Assembly: GCF_900096905.1 (NCBI RefSeq)
Contig: NZ_FMYI01000012.1
Location: 1 to 63,347, forward strand
Source: Pelagirhabdus alkalitolerans
Lineage (GTDB): Bacteria; Bacillota; Bacilli; Bacillales; Amphibacillaceae
DNA: 63,347 nt
Direction: 5' to 3'
Every line of letters begins with the position of its first letter. The first letter of the stretch is position 1. Both the position numbers and the translations under genes were made by a program. Below, piece after piece: positions 1 to 9,501 of the stretch. The notes under the pieces are model-generated. The model worked only from the letters and a program-made list of their open reading frames with translations, ran no database searches and had not been told where the DNA came from.

Positions 1-15
1 CCTTCATATTGACTT

Positions 16-131
16 TGTCTAGTGACAATCGCGAAGAGGTCACACCTGTTCCCATGCCGAACACAGAAGTTAAGCTCTTCAGCGCCGATGGTAGTTGGGT
101 TTACCCCTGCAAGAGTAGGACGTCGCTAGGC
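16..131 (+). rRNA. rrf: 5S ribosomal RNA
   Basis: A complete 5S rRNA. The interior is nearly identical to the Bacillus 5S sequence (the AAGAGGTCACACC, CCGAACACAGAAGTTAAG and GTAGGACG segments are visible), and the two ends pair (GTCTAGTGAC with GTCGCTAGGC). It is the last rRNA of an operon whose 16S and 23S genes lie to the left of the window, and it leads directly into the tRNA cluster. The ends are accurate to a few bases. Confidence 0.95.
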
Positions 132-142
132 ATTTCATCCAT

Positions 143-217
143 TCCACAGTAGCTCAGTGGTAGAGCAATCGGCTGTTAACCGATCGGTCGTAGGTTCGAA
201 TCCTACCTGTGGAGCCA
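143..217 (+). tRNA. tRNA-Asn(GTT)
   Basis: Cloverleaf with acceptor stem TCCACAG/CTGTGGA, anticodon GTT in the loop CTGTTAA, a standard T arm, and an encoded CCA. First tRNA after 5S. Confidence 0.97.
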
Positions 218-221
218 TAAT

Positions 222-314
222 GGAGAGCTGTCCGAGTGGCTGAAGGAGCACGATTGGAAATCGTGTAGGCGATATTAATTCGTCTCGAGGGTTCAAATCC
301 CTCGCTCTCCGCCA
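222..314 (+). tRNA. tRNA-Ser(GGA)
   Basis: Class II tRNA of 93 nt with a long variable arm. Acceptor stem GGAGAGC/GCTCTCC, anticodon GGA in the loop TTGGAAA, CCA encoded. Confidence 0.96.
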
Positions 315-328
315 GAGTTTCATTATCT

Positions 329-403
329 GGCCCGTTGGTCAAGTGGTTAAGACACCGCCCTTTCACGGCGGTAACACGGGTTCGAATCCCGTACGGGTCA
401 CCA
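329..403 (+). tRNA. tRNA-Glu(TTC)
   Basis: Acceptor stem GGCCCGT/ACGGGTC, anticodon TTC in the loop CTTTCAC, CCA encoded. Confidence 0.96.
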
Positions 404-426
404 TTTATTTTATATTTATTTCATAC

Positions 427-502
427 GGAGGATTAGCTCAGCTGGGAGAGCACCTGCCTTACAAGCAGGGGGTCGCAGGTTCGAGCCCTGCATCCTCCAC
501 CA
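427..502 (+). tRNA. tRNA-Val(TAC)
   Basis: Acceptor stem GGAGGAT/ATCCTCC, anticodon TAC in the loop CTTACAA, CCA encoded. Confidence 0.96.
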
Positions 503-521
503 TGAAGTCCTTTTACATTAT

Positions 522-598
<77 letters not shown>

Positions 599-602
599 AA
601 AT

Positions 603-679
603 GGTCCGGTAGTTCAGTTGGTTAGAATGCCTGCCTGTCACGCAGGAGGTCGCGGGTTCGAGTCCCGTCCGGACCGCCA
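603..679 (+). tRNA. tRNA-Asp(GTC)
   Basis: Acceptor stem GGTCCGG/CCGGACC, anticodon GTC in the loop CTGTCAC, CCA encoded. Confidence 0.96.
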
Positions 680-707
680 CTTAAATTAATAAGTGTCCAC
701 AAAAAAT

Positions 708-783
708 GGCTCGGTAGCTCAGTTGGTAGAGCAACGGATTGAAGCTCCGTGTGTCGGCGGTTCGACTCCGTCTCGAGCCACCA
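708..783 (+). tRNA. tRNA-Phe(GAA)
   Basis: Acceptor stem GGCTCGG/TCGAGCC, anticodon GAA in the loop TTGAAGC, CCA encoded. Confidence 0.96.
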
Positions 784-790
784 TTTATTT

Positions 791-876
791 GGAGGGATAG
801 CGAAGTTGGCCAAACGCGGCGGACTGTAAATCCGCTCCCATCGGGTTCGTAGGTTCGAGTCCTACTCCCTCCACCA
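791..876 (+). tRNA. tRNA-Tyr(GTA)
   Basis: Class II tRNA with a long variable arm. Acceptor stem GGAGGGA/TCCCTCC, anticodon GTA, CCA encoded. Confidence 0.96.
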
Positions 877-898
877 TTTCTTTATTAAAAAAATATAT

Positions 899-969
899 AG
901 GGGTATAGTTTAACGGTAGAACAGAGGTCTCCAAAACCTCCGGTGTGGGTTCGATTCCTACTACCCCTG
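899..969 (+). tRNA. tRNA-Trp(CCA)
   Basis: Acceptor stem AGGGGTA/TACCCCT, anticodon CCA in the loop CTCCAAA, discriminator G. The bases after the discriminator are CTC, so the 3' CCA is not encoded and has to be added by tRNA nucleotidyltransferase. Confidence 0.95.
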
Positions 970-977
970 CTCTTTAT

Positions 978-1054
978 GGCGGTTGTGGCGAAGTGGTTAA
1001 CGCACCGGATTGTGGTTCCGGCATTCGTGGGTTCGAGCCCCATCAACCGCCCCA
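978..1054 (+). tRNA. tRNA-His(GTG)
   Basis: Carries the extra 5' G (position -1) opposite C73 typical of tRNA-His. Acceptor stem GCGGTTG/CAACCGC, anticodon GTG, CCA encoded. Confidence 0.96.
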
Positions 1055-1086
1055 TTCATTTAATTAATCTCAAACTATATATATGT

Positions 1087-1161
1087 TGGGCTATAGCCAA
1101 GCGGTAAGGCAACGGTTTTTGGTACCGTCATGCGCTGGTTCGAATCCAGCTAGCCCAGCCA
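1087..1161 (+). tRNA. tRNA-Gln(TTG)
   Basis: Acceptor stem TGGGCTA/TAGCCCA, anticodon TTG in the loop TTTTGGT, CCA encoded. Confidence 0.95.
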
Positions 1162-1165
1162 TGAT

Positions 1166-1240
1166 GCGAAAGTAGTTCAGTGGTAGAACACCACCTTGCC
1201 AAGGTGGGGGTCGCGGGTTCGAATCCCGTCTTTCGCTCCA
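1166..1240 (+). tRNA. tRNA-Gly(GCC)
   Basis: Acceptor stem GCGAAAG/CTTTCGC, anticodon GCC, CCA encoded. Only four bases separate it from tRNA-Gln. Confidence 0.96.
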
Positions 1241-1278
1241 TTTTTTTATTTACACATTAAAATAATGATTTGCAGTGT

Positions 1279-1352
<74 letters not shown>

Positions 1353-1358
1353 TATTTT

Positions 1359-1440
1359 GCCTGAGTGGTGGAACTGGCATACACGCGGCACTCAAAATGC
1401 CGTGCCTCCGGGCTTGTGGGTTCGAATCCCACCTCAGGTA
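1359..1440 (+). tRNA. tRNA-Leu(CAA)
   Basis: Class II tRNA with a long variable arm. Acceptor stem GCCTGAG/CTCAGGT with a terminal G-T pair, anticodon CAA in the loop CTCAAAA, discriminator A. The following bases are TCA, so CCA is not encoded. Last gene of the cluster. Confidence 0.93.
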
Positions 1441-1451
1441 TCATATATTAA

Positions 1452-1485
1452 GATCCTCTAACATTTATTGTTGGAGGATCTTTTT
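1452..1485 (+). terminator. Terminator of the rRNA-tRNA operon
   Basis: Inverted repeat GATCCTC(T)AAC / GTTG(G)AGGATC followed by TTTTT, twelve bases after tRNA-Leu. Confidence 0.9.
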
Positions 1486-1500
1486 GCTTAAACATTCATT

Positions 1501-1514
1501 TGTTAACGCTTCCA
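1501..1514 (+). promoter_or_regulatory. Possible cre (CcpA) site before the GH95 gene
   Basis: TGTTAACGCTTCCA fits the catabolite-responsive consensus TGWAANCGNTNWCA with two mismatches. It lies about 20 bases ahead of a -10-like TATACT (1533-1538), so CcpA bound here would cover the -35 region and repress the glycosidase when preferred sugars are present. The match is imperfect, so this is tentative. Confidence 0.35.
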
Positions 1515-1575
1515 TTAAGTGAATAGAATGTTTATACTGTAAATTAACATTCAAATATTTACGGGAGGTTAAATC

Positions 1576-4272
1576 ATGAACATACCAAAGTCATTATACA
1601 AAAAAGGCTGTCATTCTTATTCTTATGAGGAAATTCCTGATTATAATGCTAAAACGGAGTGGAGAGAAGGAATGGTTAGTGGAAATGGTGAGAATGGTTA
1701 TGTAACATCAGGTTCACCTTATTCAGACACATTTATATTTCAATATATGCAGAACTTATTTCCATCAAATGCGCCAAGGTTTATTCCAAACGAACTCCCA
1801 GAACAGTTAGATGAAGCAAGAAGGAATGTTTTTAATCTTAATGATAATTGGAAAATAAAATATGCTAATGGTGAGGTTAGAAAACAAGCTTACTATTATA
1901 GTTACCATCCTGCACATCAATTAAGAATTAAGATACGTAAGCAAAGTGAATTGAAAGACTATATGAGGTGGACAAATTATGAAACGGCAGAGACAGGTGT
2001 TGCCTATGAAGATGTGGATGGACAATGGGTTCGAAAGTCATTCACTTCAAGAGTAGACAATGTTACAATTACTAAAATCGAACAATCTTCGTCACATAGT
2101 AAGATAAATTTAGTCATTTCAATCGATGATGTATTAGGTATGTCAGGTGCACATGAAACGTTAAATGAAGTAAAAAAATTGCAATATAAAAAGTTAGTTG
2201 ATGACTCTGCTCAGTATATTGCTCAGGTGGGACATTATCCATCTTATGAAGGCAGTGAACTAGCTTTGGGTGGCTATGCCGGATTAACGCGAGTGTATGT
2301 TGTCAATGGCACGAAGGAAAGAATTTTATTGCCAGATACTAATGAGTCCATTAATGTAGGAAATGATCAAAATCCAGCTATAGAAGTAAAAAATGCAGAG
2401 GCGGTATATTTAGTTACTCAATCCAATCGAACACATGATATGGGTAAATTAAATGCGTTTAAAGACCAATTAAAATTCTCATTGTTAGATCAACTTTTGT
2501 TAAATACAAATCAAGTGGTTTCACGTTATATAGATAGTAATGGTCATTTTGATTACGATGAAGCACTAAATGTACATATACAAAAGCATGCACCAGAGTT
2601 TAATGCAGCCTACTTTCAGTTAAAGAGTAATGAAAATAACGATAAGGATAATGAAGCTATTATTGAAAGGCAGAAACAAAATCAAAATCAGGTTGATCCA
2701 GATTTTCTGAATAAAATATATTTACAAGGACGATACGCGATGATTTGCAGTAGTGGACTCAGTGCTCCGCGTTTATATGGCATGTGGACAGGCGAATGGG
2801 ATCCAGGGTGGCGTTCGATTCATACGTTAGATGCAAATGTTAATTTACAAGTTGCAGCTATGAATACAGGAGGGCTCACCTATTTACCTCTTGGCTATAT
2901 TTATTTCTTTTTAAGACAAGCGCCTGATTTTGAGTATAATGCTAGGATGGCTTATCATATGCATGATGCATTACAAGTTTCAGTCAATTCTGATGGGGAT
3001 CGTGCGATGCATATAGAGTATGACAATGATTATCCGTTTCAATATTGGAATGCAGGGGCGAGTTGGGGCTTACTTCCTATATTTGAGTACTGGCAATGCT
3101 ATGGTAATCGTCACATACCAATCCATGAACAAATGAGAATTCATGATTTGCAATCACTTTTAAGTGTTCGAGATGGTGGTCTTGACGATCAGGAATTTGA
3201 TGAATTATTGGATAAAGGCTATCTAGATTTAGAAAAAGATATTTTACTCCCGCTACTAACAAAGCAAGCAAATTTTTGGGAACAAATATGTACGCCTGAA
3301 TATTTTACAGATGTGAATGGTGTTCCTAGATATCAAAAAGGTAAAAAGGGTTTATTAAGTGGAGAGAAGTATTTAATTTTACCGGCCTATTCTCCTGAAA
3401 ATCACCCGATTGGTTATGATAGTCATCTTACTGCAAACGCAACAATGGACATTGCAGCTGCAAGGGATGGACTTTTCATGGTAATTGAACTGGAAAAGGC
3501 GGTCAAGCGTCCTGGTTATGAAAGAGCCGTCCGAAAATGGGAACGACTTCTTAAGAAATTACCTGAGTATCTTTATGATGAGGACGGGGCTTTACGTGAA
3601 TGGTCGATGATAAGTTATAAAGAAAATAATAATCATCGACATTTAAGTCATTTGTATCCGGCTTGGCCAGGTTATGAAACGAAAACAGATTCAATTTTAT
3701 CAAAAGCAGCGAAAAAGGCATTAGAAAACCGAAATACAGCCAATACGAAAGATGCAACAGCTGGTCATGGCTGGATGCATAAGGCACTTGTTTCGGCACG
3801 ACTTAAAGACCCTAAAGGTGTTGTCGATTCCCTTCTTCCAATGATGACTCACCAGGGTTATTACACATCATTAATGACCGACCATGATACAGACAGAAGT
3901 CATAATAGCTATTGTACCGATACACTTTATGCTACAGTCGCGGTTATTCATGAGGTGCTATTGTATTCGAATAAGAATGAAATTGAGTTGCTGCCTGCAC
4001 TTCCTTTAGATTGGTCTTCAGGTATGATCCATGGGTTGACGGCTCGTACACAAGTTGAAGTTCAAAGGTTATCTTGGGATTTGGATAAGAAGTCAGTGAA
4101 TGTAACAATTTGCTCCCATTCAAATTCGGATCAAGTTATCCAAATGAAACTCGGTTTTTCTTGGAAAATGGCAGAAGTAGATGGCAAAATAAGTTATAAT
4201 GAATTTAACGAGAATTTGAAAGTATCTTTAAAAGCGGGTGTCGAGTTAACGATTAACTATACATTGATATGA
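1576..4272 (+). CDS. GH95-type glycoside hydrolase (alpha-L-fucosidase/galactosidase family)
   Basis: An 898-residue cytoplasmic protein (no signal peptide) with the layout of family 95 inverting glycosidases: an N-terminal beta-sandwich region (about 1-270), an (alpha/alpha)6 barrel (about 370-800) and a C-terminal beta domain. Landmarks are the asparagine pair N421/N423 in DANVNLQ, E504 in GASWGLLPIFEYW as candidate acid, the HRHLSHLYPAWPG motif near 680, and D782 in YCTDT where the family has its base-activating aspartate. Known members remove alpha-1,2-linked fucose or related sugars from plant or host glycans; the substrate here is not deducible. It is a single gene with a GGAGG ribosome site, placed between the tRNA operon terminator and sbcD, with no fucose catabolic genes alongside. 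Internal location suggests it acts on imported oligosaccharides. Confidence 0.8.
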   Translation: MNIPKSLYKKGCHSYSYEEIPDYNAKTEWREGMVSGNGENGYVTSGSPYSDTFIFQYMQNLFPSNAPRFIPNELPEQLDEARRNVFNLNDNWKIKYANGEVRKQAYYYSYHPAHQLRIKIRKQSELKDYMRWTNYETAETGVAYEDVDGQWVRKSFTSRVDNVTITKIEQSSSHSKINLVISIDDVLGMSGAHETLNEVKKLQYKKLVDDSAQYIAQVGHYPSYEGSELALGGYAGLTRVYVVNGTKERILLPDTNESINVGNDQNPAIEVKNAEAVYLVTQSNRTHDMGKLNAFKDQLKFSLLDQLLLNTNQVVSRYIDSNGHFDYDEALNVHIQKHAPEFNAAYFQLKSNENNDKDNEAIIERQKQNQNQVDPDFLNKIYLQGRYAMICSSGLSAPRLYGMWTGEWDPGWRSIHTLDANVNLQVAAMNTGGLTYLPLGYIYFFLRQAPDFEYNARMAYHMHDALQVSVNSDGDRAMHIEYDNDYPFQYWNAGASWGLLPIFEYWQCYGNRHIPIHEQMRIHDLQSLLSVRDGGLDDQEFDELLDKGYLDLEKDILLPLLTKQANFWEQICTPEYFTDVNGVPRYQKGKKGLLSGEKYLILPAYSPENHPIGYDSHLTANATMDIAAARDGLFMVIELEKAVKRPGYERAVRKWERLLKKLPEYLYDEDGALREWSMISYKENNNHRHLSHLYPAWPGYETKTDSILSKAAKKALENRNTANTKDATAGHGWMHKALVSARLKDPKGVVDSLLPMMTHQGYYTSLMTDHDTDRSHNSYCTDTLYATVAVIHEVLLYSNKNEIELLPALPLDWSSGMIHGLTARTQVEVQRLSWDLDKKSVNVTICSHSNSDQVIQMKLGFSWKMAEVDGKISYNEFNENLKVSLKAGVELTINYTLI

Positions 4273-4298
4273 AAAATGTAAATCATACCAACAGATGT

Positions 4299-4332
4299 AA
4301 AAGCACTCATTTTAACTAATTGGGTGTTTTTG
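4299..4332 (+). terminator. Terminator after the GH95 gene
   Basis: Imperfect stem AAGCACTCAT / ATTGGGTGTTTTT, containing G-T pairs and ending in five Ts. It separates the glycosidase from sbcD. Confidence 0.6.
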
Positions 4333-4361
4333 CATTCATGCATAAAAGATTAGGAGTGAGG

Positions 4362-5528
4362 ATGATTATGAAATTTTTACATACAGCTGATTGGCACTTA
4401 GGCAAGATTGTTCAAGGTGTTCATATGACAGATGATCAAGATTACATATTAAAAGAATTTATTAAGGCTATTGAGACTGAAAAACCTGATGCGGTTGTTA
4501 TAGCAGGGGATTTATATGATCGAGCGGTACCACCTACTGAAGCTGTGTCGTTACTCGATAATGTTCTTGAAAGGATCATTTTGCACTTAGAGGTACCAGT
4601 TATTGCGATTGCCGGTAATCATGACAGTCCAAGCCGGCTGCATTTTGCAAATAAAATTATGCGATCTAAAGGCTATTATGTAACAGGGGAACTATCGAGC
4701 CAACTTGAGCCAGTTAAATTAGAAGATGAACATGGTGAGGTGCACTTTCACACGGTTCCTTATACAGATCCCAGTCAGGTGCGGACGTTATTTGGAAATG
4801 ATGACATAAAATCACACGATGATGCGATTAAAGAAGTGGTGCATCACATCGAACGTGATATGGATCCGAACGCACGTCATGTTTTTGTTGGTCACTTATT
4901 TGTGACACCTCGTGGCGAAGAAAAGGAAAACACCTCTACTTCTGAACGACAGTTATCTGTTGGAGGGGCGGAACATGTTTCAAGTGAGCATTTTAAAAAC
5001 TTTCATTACACAGCTTTAGGTCACTTACATCAGGCACATAAAGTCCATTCAGACAACATTCGATATGCAGGTTCGCCACTAAAATATTCGGCTTCTGAAG
5101 AGCGCCATCAAAAAGGCTATTACGTTGTAGAAATTGACGAGCATGGACACACATCAATCGAAAAGAAAAACTTGATCCCTAAGCGTGATATGAGAATTGT
5201 CCGAGGCAAAATGGAAGATCTCCTTAGTCAACCTCGTAACGATGATTATGTCTTTGTTCACTTAGAAGATGAGACACCTGTTTTATCACCAATGGAAAAA
5301 ATTCGTGCTGTCTTTCCCAATACGTTGCACATTCAACGCGATGTGTCGATAACGGGTGCATTAAGTTGTGACGCATCTACTTCAACGCCAGTTCGTCATA
5401 AAATGGATCATCTTTCTTTGTTTAAAGCTTTTTATCAAGAGGTTAAAGGAACGGTGTTAACTGATGAATCAGAAGCAATCTTTAAAGATGTATTAGAAGA
5501 AGTAAATGAAGAGGAGCGTCGTAAATGA
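4362..5528 (+). CDS. sbcD: Exonuclease SbcD (Mre11-type nuclease subunit)
   Basis: Metallophosphoesterase subunit of the SbcCD (Mre11-Rad50-like) complex, which cleaves hairpins and protein-blocked DNA ends. The phosphoesterase motifs are all present: HTADWHLGK near the start, GDLYDRA, GNHDSPSRLHF, and GHLH with its metal-binding histidines. Length is about 388 residues, normal for Firmicutes. The start at 4362 is chosen because AGGAGTG lies five bases upstream; an ATG two codons later (4368) is an alternative. A longer TTG-started reading frame to 4320 would overlap the upstream terminator and has no ribosome site. The stop codon overlaps the sbcC start (ATGA), so the two subunits are translationally coupled. 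Confidence 0.95.
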   Translation: MIMKFLHTADWHLGKIVQGVHMTDDQDYILKEFIKAIETEKPDAVVIAGDLYDRAVPPTEAVSLLDNVLERIILHLEVPVIAIAGNHDSPSRLHFANKIMRSKGYYVTGELSSQLEPVKLEDEHGEVHFHTVPYTDPSQVRTLFGNDDIKSHDDAIKEVVHHIERDMDPNARHVFVGHLFVTPRGEEKENTSTSERQLSVGGAEHVSSEHFKNFHYTALGHLHQAHKVHSDNIRYAGSPLKYSASEERHQKGYYVVEIDEHGHTSIEKKNLIPKRDMRIVRGKMEDLLSQPRNDDYVFVHLEDETPVLSPMEKIRAVFPNTLHIQRDVSITGALSCDASTSTPVRHKMDHLSLFKAFYQEVKGTVLTDESEAIFKDVLEEVNEEERRK

Positions 5529-8500
5529 AACCTATCAAATTGACCATGACAGCATTTGGCCCATATAAAGATCAAGAAGTCATTCAATTCACGGATTTAA
5601 ATGCACATAAATTATTTGTTATATCAGGTAAAACCGGTGCTGGTAAGACGACTGTATTCGATGCGATTTGTTTTGCTTTGTATGGAACGGCAAGTGGTGA
5701 AGATCGTGGTGAGGCGAGAATGTTGAGAAGTCATTTTGCTGATGAACAGGTACATACCTCGGTTGAATTTGAATTCGAACTTCAGTCTAAACGTTATCGT
5801 ATTTTTAGACAAATGCCTCACATTAAGAAAGGGAACAAAAGTGCCACTGGTGACAAGTATGAGTTTTATCAGCAATTAGAAGATAAAGAAATTCCTTGTG
5901 TTGACCGTCAAATGGTCAGTGAAATCAATCAAAAGGTAAAAGACCTAATCGGCTTATCAGAAGATCAATTTAAACAAATTGTTATGTTACCTCAAGGTGA
6001 GTTTCGTAAATTACTAACCTCTGAGACGGACAATAAAGAACTTATTTTACGTAAAATATTTAAAACAGAACCGTATTTATGGTTTTCGAATAAAATGAAT
6101 GAAAAACGAATAAAAGCTGAAAAAGCGTATAAAGAAGCCCATATGTATTTAAAACAACAAGTAAGTCATATTCGTGAGTCGATACCAGAACGTGAGGGTT
6201 CAAGGTTAAAAGAAGTGTTCGAGCAAGGTGAATGGCTACCTCAACAGATCATAAAAGGTTTAGAAGATGAAAATGTCTATTATAAAAAAGAACTTGACTT
6301 AAGTAAGAAGGCGTTTGATCGAGCTAAGAAAGCTTATGATGAAAAATACAAAGCTTATTACCAAGCGGAAGCAACGAATCAACAATTTGATCAATTAAAA
6401 GAAAAAGAAGCTGAGCATCAAGCGTTAAATGCACAAAAAGAAGAAATGAATGAGAAAAGAGAGTTGTGGAAGCAAGCTGAACGAGCAGCAACATTAAGTG
6501 CTTATGAAACGCAAAAATGTGAGGCTTATTCCGATGAACAAGCACAAACGCAAACGGTTGAAACGTCAAAAAAGGTTTTGGAGCAGACAAAGAATCGATT
6601 AAGTCAGGCTGAGAAAAAGTATGCTGATGAACAAAAAAAAGAAGAAGACAGACACAAAACCACGCAAGATTTGAATCGTTACAAAGAGTTATTACCTATT
6701 GTGGAAGCAGCAGACCGAAAGAAACGTAAACTTGATGAATTTGAAAAAGCAATCAAAGAACAAGAAAATGTACTGAATTCAACTAAGGAAAAAGAAACAG
6801 CATTAAGTGACGAAATTGATCATTTGAACGCTGAACTTTCAAAACTAGATGAGGTACCTGAGAAATTATTTGAGAAGAAAGAAAAGCTAAACAAAATGAC
6901 TGAGAAGGGCAAGACGTTTCGTCAATATATAGATGGAACGAAAGAGATACAAACTCTAACATCAGAAGTTGAACAAGCAAAGGCATTATATAAAAAAGAA
7001 AAAAATCACTTTAAAAGTATAGAAGATTCTTGGATAAAAGGACAAGCAACTGTTCTTGCGCGGCAACTTCATGATGAAGAGCCATGTCCTGTTTGTGGAA
7101 GTATGAGTCATCCGAATAAGGCCATTCATCATGACCGTGTCCCTTCTCAAGAGGCATTTGATCAAGCAAAGGATGCTGTTAACAATACTTATGAAGTCTA
7201 TATTAAGAAAAATACAGACTTAAAAGGTAAACATGAAGAAATCGAAAAATTAAGAGAGACTTTATCCGAATTTCAATTTTCAACTGATGAAGAAGCAAGT
7301 TTGTTATTTAATCAGTATTTAGCGGAAGCGAAAGCATTAGGTCAAAGTGTTAAAGATTTAGAAAAAGAAAGTGAAAAGTTAAAATCAACGCGTAAAGAAA
7401 AAGAAGAAAAGGAAAGAGAATTAAAAGCCTTAAACGAAACACTGGAAAAGCAAAAAGCAGATCTACAAACGGCTAACGTTAACTTTGCGTCTTTAAAATC
7501 AGAATATGAAAGTGAATTGAGTCGATTACCAGAAGAACACCAGACACTTTCGGGGTTAAATCAAGCCATTGAACAGTTGGAAAAGAAGAAACAGCAATTA
7601 GATGCTGCATGGGAACTGGCTCAAAAAGAGTTAACGGATGCAAAACAAGAACAAGTAACGAAAGAAACAGAATTAAATGCCGCTAAACAACAGTTAAAAG
7701 AGAGAAAAGACCGATATGAAAGAGCAATGACGCAATTTAATGACGCCTTAAAAGAAGCTGGGTTTCGATCTGAAGAGGCTTATCAAGAAGCTTTCATGTC
7801 AAAAGAGGAACGTGATCAACTTAAAGACGAGGTGGATCGATTTGACTCGAGGCTTTCAACACTTGATCAACAAATTACAGAGCTTAAAGATAAGCTAAAG
7901 AACAAACAAGAGTTAGATCTTGTTGCCATGAGTGAGGCATTGGTCGTACTCGAGAGATCAAAAGAAGAAGCTTATCAGAAACAAACACAGACACGACAGT
8001 TCGTCGATCAAACTAAACAAATGATGAGGTCGTTGACTGAAATGGTTGAAGAAATAAAGCAGAAAGAACATACTGTAAACGTCATAACGGATCTTTATGA
8101 TGTGATTCGTGGTCAAAATGATCGTAAAATATCATTTGAACGTTATGTGCAAATTGAATTTCTAGAACAGATTATTGTCGCTGCAAATGAACGATTGAAT
8201 CGTGTTTCTAACGGTCAATTTCACCTTGTGCGTAGTGACAGGCAAGAAAGCAGAGGGAAGCAAAGTGGTTTAAGTCTTGATGTATATGACGCCTATACCG
8301 GTCAAAATCGAGATGTTAAAACGATGTCTGGTGGTGAGAAATTTAACGCTTCCCTTAGTCTAGCATTAGGTATGTCTGATGTTATTCAAAGTTATCAAGG
8401 TGGTGTGAAGATTGATACGATGTTCATCGATGAAGGGTTCGGTTCATTAGATGAAGAGTCGTTACAAAATGTGATCGATACATTAATTGATTTACAAAAA

Positions 8501-8620
8501 TCCGGCAGAACGGTCGGAGTTATTTCACACGTTCAAGAAATGAAAAATGTTTTCCCTGCCATTTTAGAAGTGAAGAAAACACTTGAAGGTTACAGTGAAA
8601 CAACCTTTATCGTAAAATAG
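5525..8620 (+). CDS. sbcC: Exonuclease SbcC (Rad50-type ATPase subunit)
   Basis: A 1031-residue SMC-like ATPase, partner of SbcD. Visible parts in order: Walker A GKTGAGKT at 35-42, a Q-loop region (EDQFKQIVMLPQGEFRKLL), a very long lysine/glutamate-rich coiled coil, the zinc hook CPVC at 521-524 in its middle, the second coil, and a C-terminal lobe with the signature MSGGEKFNASLSLALG and Walker B IDTMFIDEGFGSLDEES. The architecture and size fit the family exactly. It tethers DNA ends through zinc-hook dimerisation and drives SbcD nuclease activity by ATP hydrolysis. It overlaps sbcD by four bases and is the last gene of the pair; the next gene is convergent. Confidence 0.97.
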   Translation: MKPIKLTMTAFGPYKDQEVIQFTDLNAHKLFVISGKTGAGKTTVFDAICFALYGTASGEDRGEARMLRSHFADEQVHTSVEFEFELQSKRYRIFRQMPHIKKGNKSATGDKYEFYQQLEDKEIPCVDRQMVSEINQKVKDLIGLSEDQFKQIVMLPQGEFRKLLTSETDNKELILRKIFKTEPYLWFSNKMNEKRIKAEKAYKEAHMYLKQQVSHIRESIPEREGSRLKEVFEQGEWLPQQIIKGLEDENVYYKKELDLSKKAFDRAKKAYDEKYKAYYQAEATNQQFDQLKEKEAEHQALNAQKEEMNEKRELWKQAERAATLSAYETQKCEAYSDEQAQTQTVETSKKVLEQTKNRLSQAEKKYADEQKKEEDRHKTTQDLNRYKELLPIVEAADRKKRKLDEFEKAIKEQENVLNSTKEKETALSDEIDHLNAELSKLDEVPEKLFEKKEKLNKMTEKGKTFRQYIDGTKEIQTLTSEVEQAKALYKKEKNHFKSIEDSWIKGQATVLARQLHDEEPCPVCGSMSHPNKAIHHDRVPSQEAFDQAKDAVNNTYEVYIKKNTDLKGKHEEIEKLRETLSEFQFSTDEEASLLFNQYLAEAKALGQSVKDLEKESEKLKSTRKEKEEKERELKALNETLEKQKADLQTANVNFASLKSEYESELSRLPEEHQTLSGLNQAIEQLEKKKQQLDAAWELAQKELTDAKQEQVTKETELNAAKQQLKERKDRYERAMTQFNDALKEAGFRSEEAYQEAFMSKEERDQLKDEVDRFDSRLSTLDQQITELKDKLKNKQELDLVAMSEALVVLERSKEEAYQKQTQTRQFVDQTKQMMRSLTEMVEEIKQKEHTVNVITDLYDVIRGQNDRKISFERYVQIEFLEQIIVAANERLNRVSNGQFHLVRSDRQESRGKQSGLSLDVYDAYTGQNRDVKTMSGGEKFNASLSLALGMSDVIQSYQGGVKIDTMFIDEGFGSLDEESLQNVIDTLIDLQKSGRTVGVISHVQEMKNVFPAILEVKKTLEGYSETTFIVK

Positions 8621-8657
8621 TAATGAAACTAAATAAACGTATAGGAAAATAAGTGAT

Positions 8658-9395
8658 TTAATCTATAATATGATCAATCAATGTTTGAACGACTTTGTCT
8701 AATTGTTCTTCTCGGGTGATGGTGCTTTCACCATCGCCTGATTGGAATCCGTAATGTGCAAAATTTGAGTGGTTACCACCTTCAATTTCAATAAAATTTG
8801 TATGAGGGGGTAATAAATTCATCGAGTCTTGATAATTGTCATAATCGATAATGTCATCATTTGTTGCATGCAATGAAATGACAGGTTGATCAATATGACT
8901 TAAATCACTACCACTTGAAGGATAAGAGGCTAGAAAAAAGATCCCATCTATTGCTTCAATATTTTCACTCGCATAAATCGAGGCACTGGCTCCACCGAGT
9001 GAGTGTCCACCAATCCACCATTGTTTTTCAGAAGGATGAGCATCTTTAATGTCTTCAAAGGCACTAGTGTTTAAGATAGCTAAATTTAGAGGCATTTCAG
9101 GTATAAACACACGAATGCCCTTGTTTTGAAGCATCGTTGCAAAGACAGCATAGGCTTCTGGTTCGACTAGGGCACCTTGGTACAAAACAAGATTAGCTAA
9201 CGCGTTTTCTGGCTCAAAGATCACCGTGTTATTGTTGGTGGAAACAGAAGATGATTGCATCGCTTCGTTTGCTTGTTCATCAGCTGAGTATGTTCTCAAT
9301 TGTAAGAATAGGTAGCCGCCCATGAAGATAATCAGAATAATAATTAGGACAATTATGAATCGTTTAAAGATTTTGTTGTTTAGGGATATAGACAT
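8658..9395 (-). CDS. Membrane-anchored alpha/beta hydrolase
   Basis: A 245-residue protein with one N-terminal membrane segment (about 11-32) and an alpha/beta hydrolase domain outside the membrane. The nucleophile elbow is GGHSLGG with S132; a candidate acid lies in HATNDDIIDYDNY and a candidate histidine in EGGNHSNFAHYG, giving a full catalytic triad. The VLYQGALVEPEAYAVFATML stretch is typical of the Abhydrolase_5 group of small predicted esterases. Substrate unknown. The ribosome site AAGGAGAC lies at 9403-9410. It is transcribed alone, convergent with sbcC and divergent from the next gene. Confidence 0.8.
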   Translation of the reverse strand: MSISLNNKIFKRFIIVLIIILIIFMGGYLFLQLRTYSADEQANEAMQSSSVSTNNNTVIFEPENALANLVLYQGALVEPEAYAVFATMLQNKGIRVFIPEMPLNLAILNTSAFEDIKDAHPSEKQWWIGGHSLGGASASIYASENIEAIDGIFFLASYPSSGSDLSHIDQPVISLHATNDDIIDYDNYQDSMNLLPPHTNFIEIEGGNHSNFAHYGFQSGDGESTITREEQLDKVVQTLIDHIID

Positions 9396-9501
9396 AGAAC
9401 AAGTCTCCTTATTTTAATAATTAATACGTAAATTAAGTCTGATCACATAATAGCTATTACTGATCTTTTCAAGGTTTATTTATAGAAAGGAGGCTACTAG
9501 A

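Noticed and set aside
1441..1575. Attachment site or integrase scar at the tRNA-Leu end
   Set aside because: No repeat of the tRNA 3' end was found downstream and no integrase gene is present.
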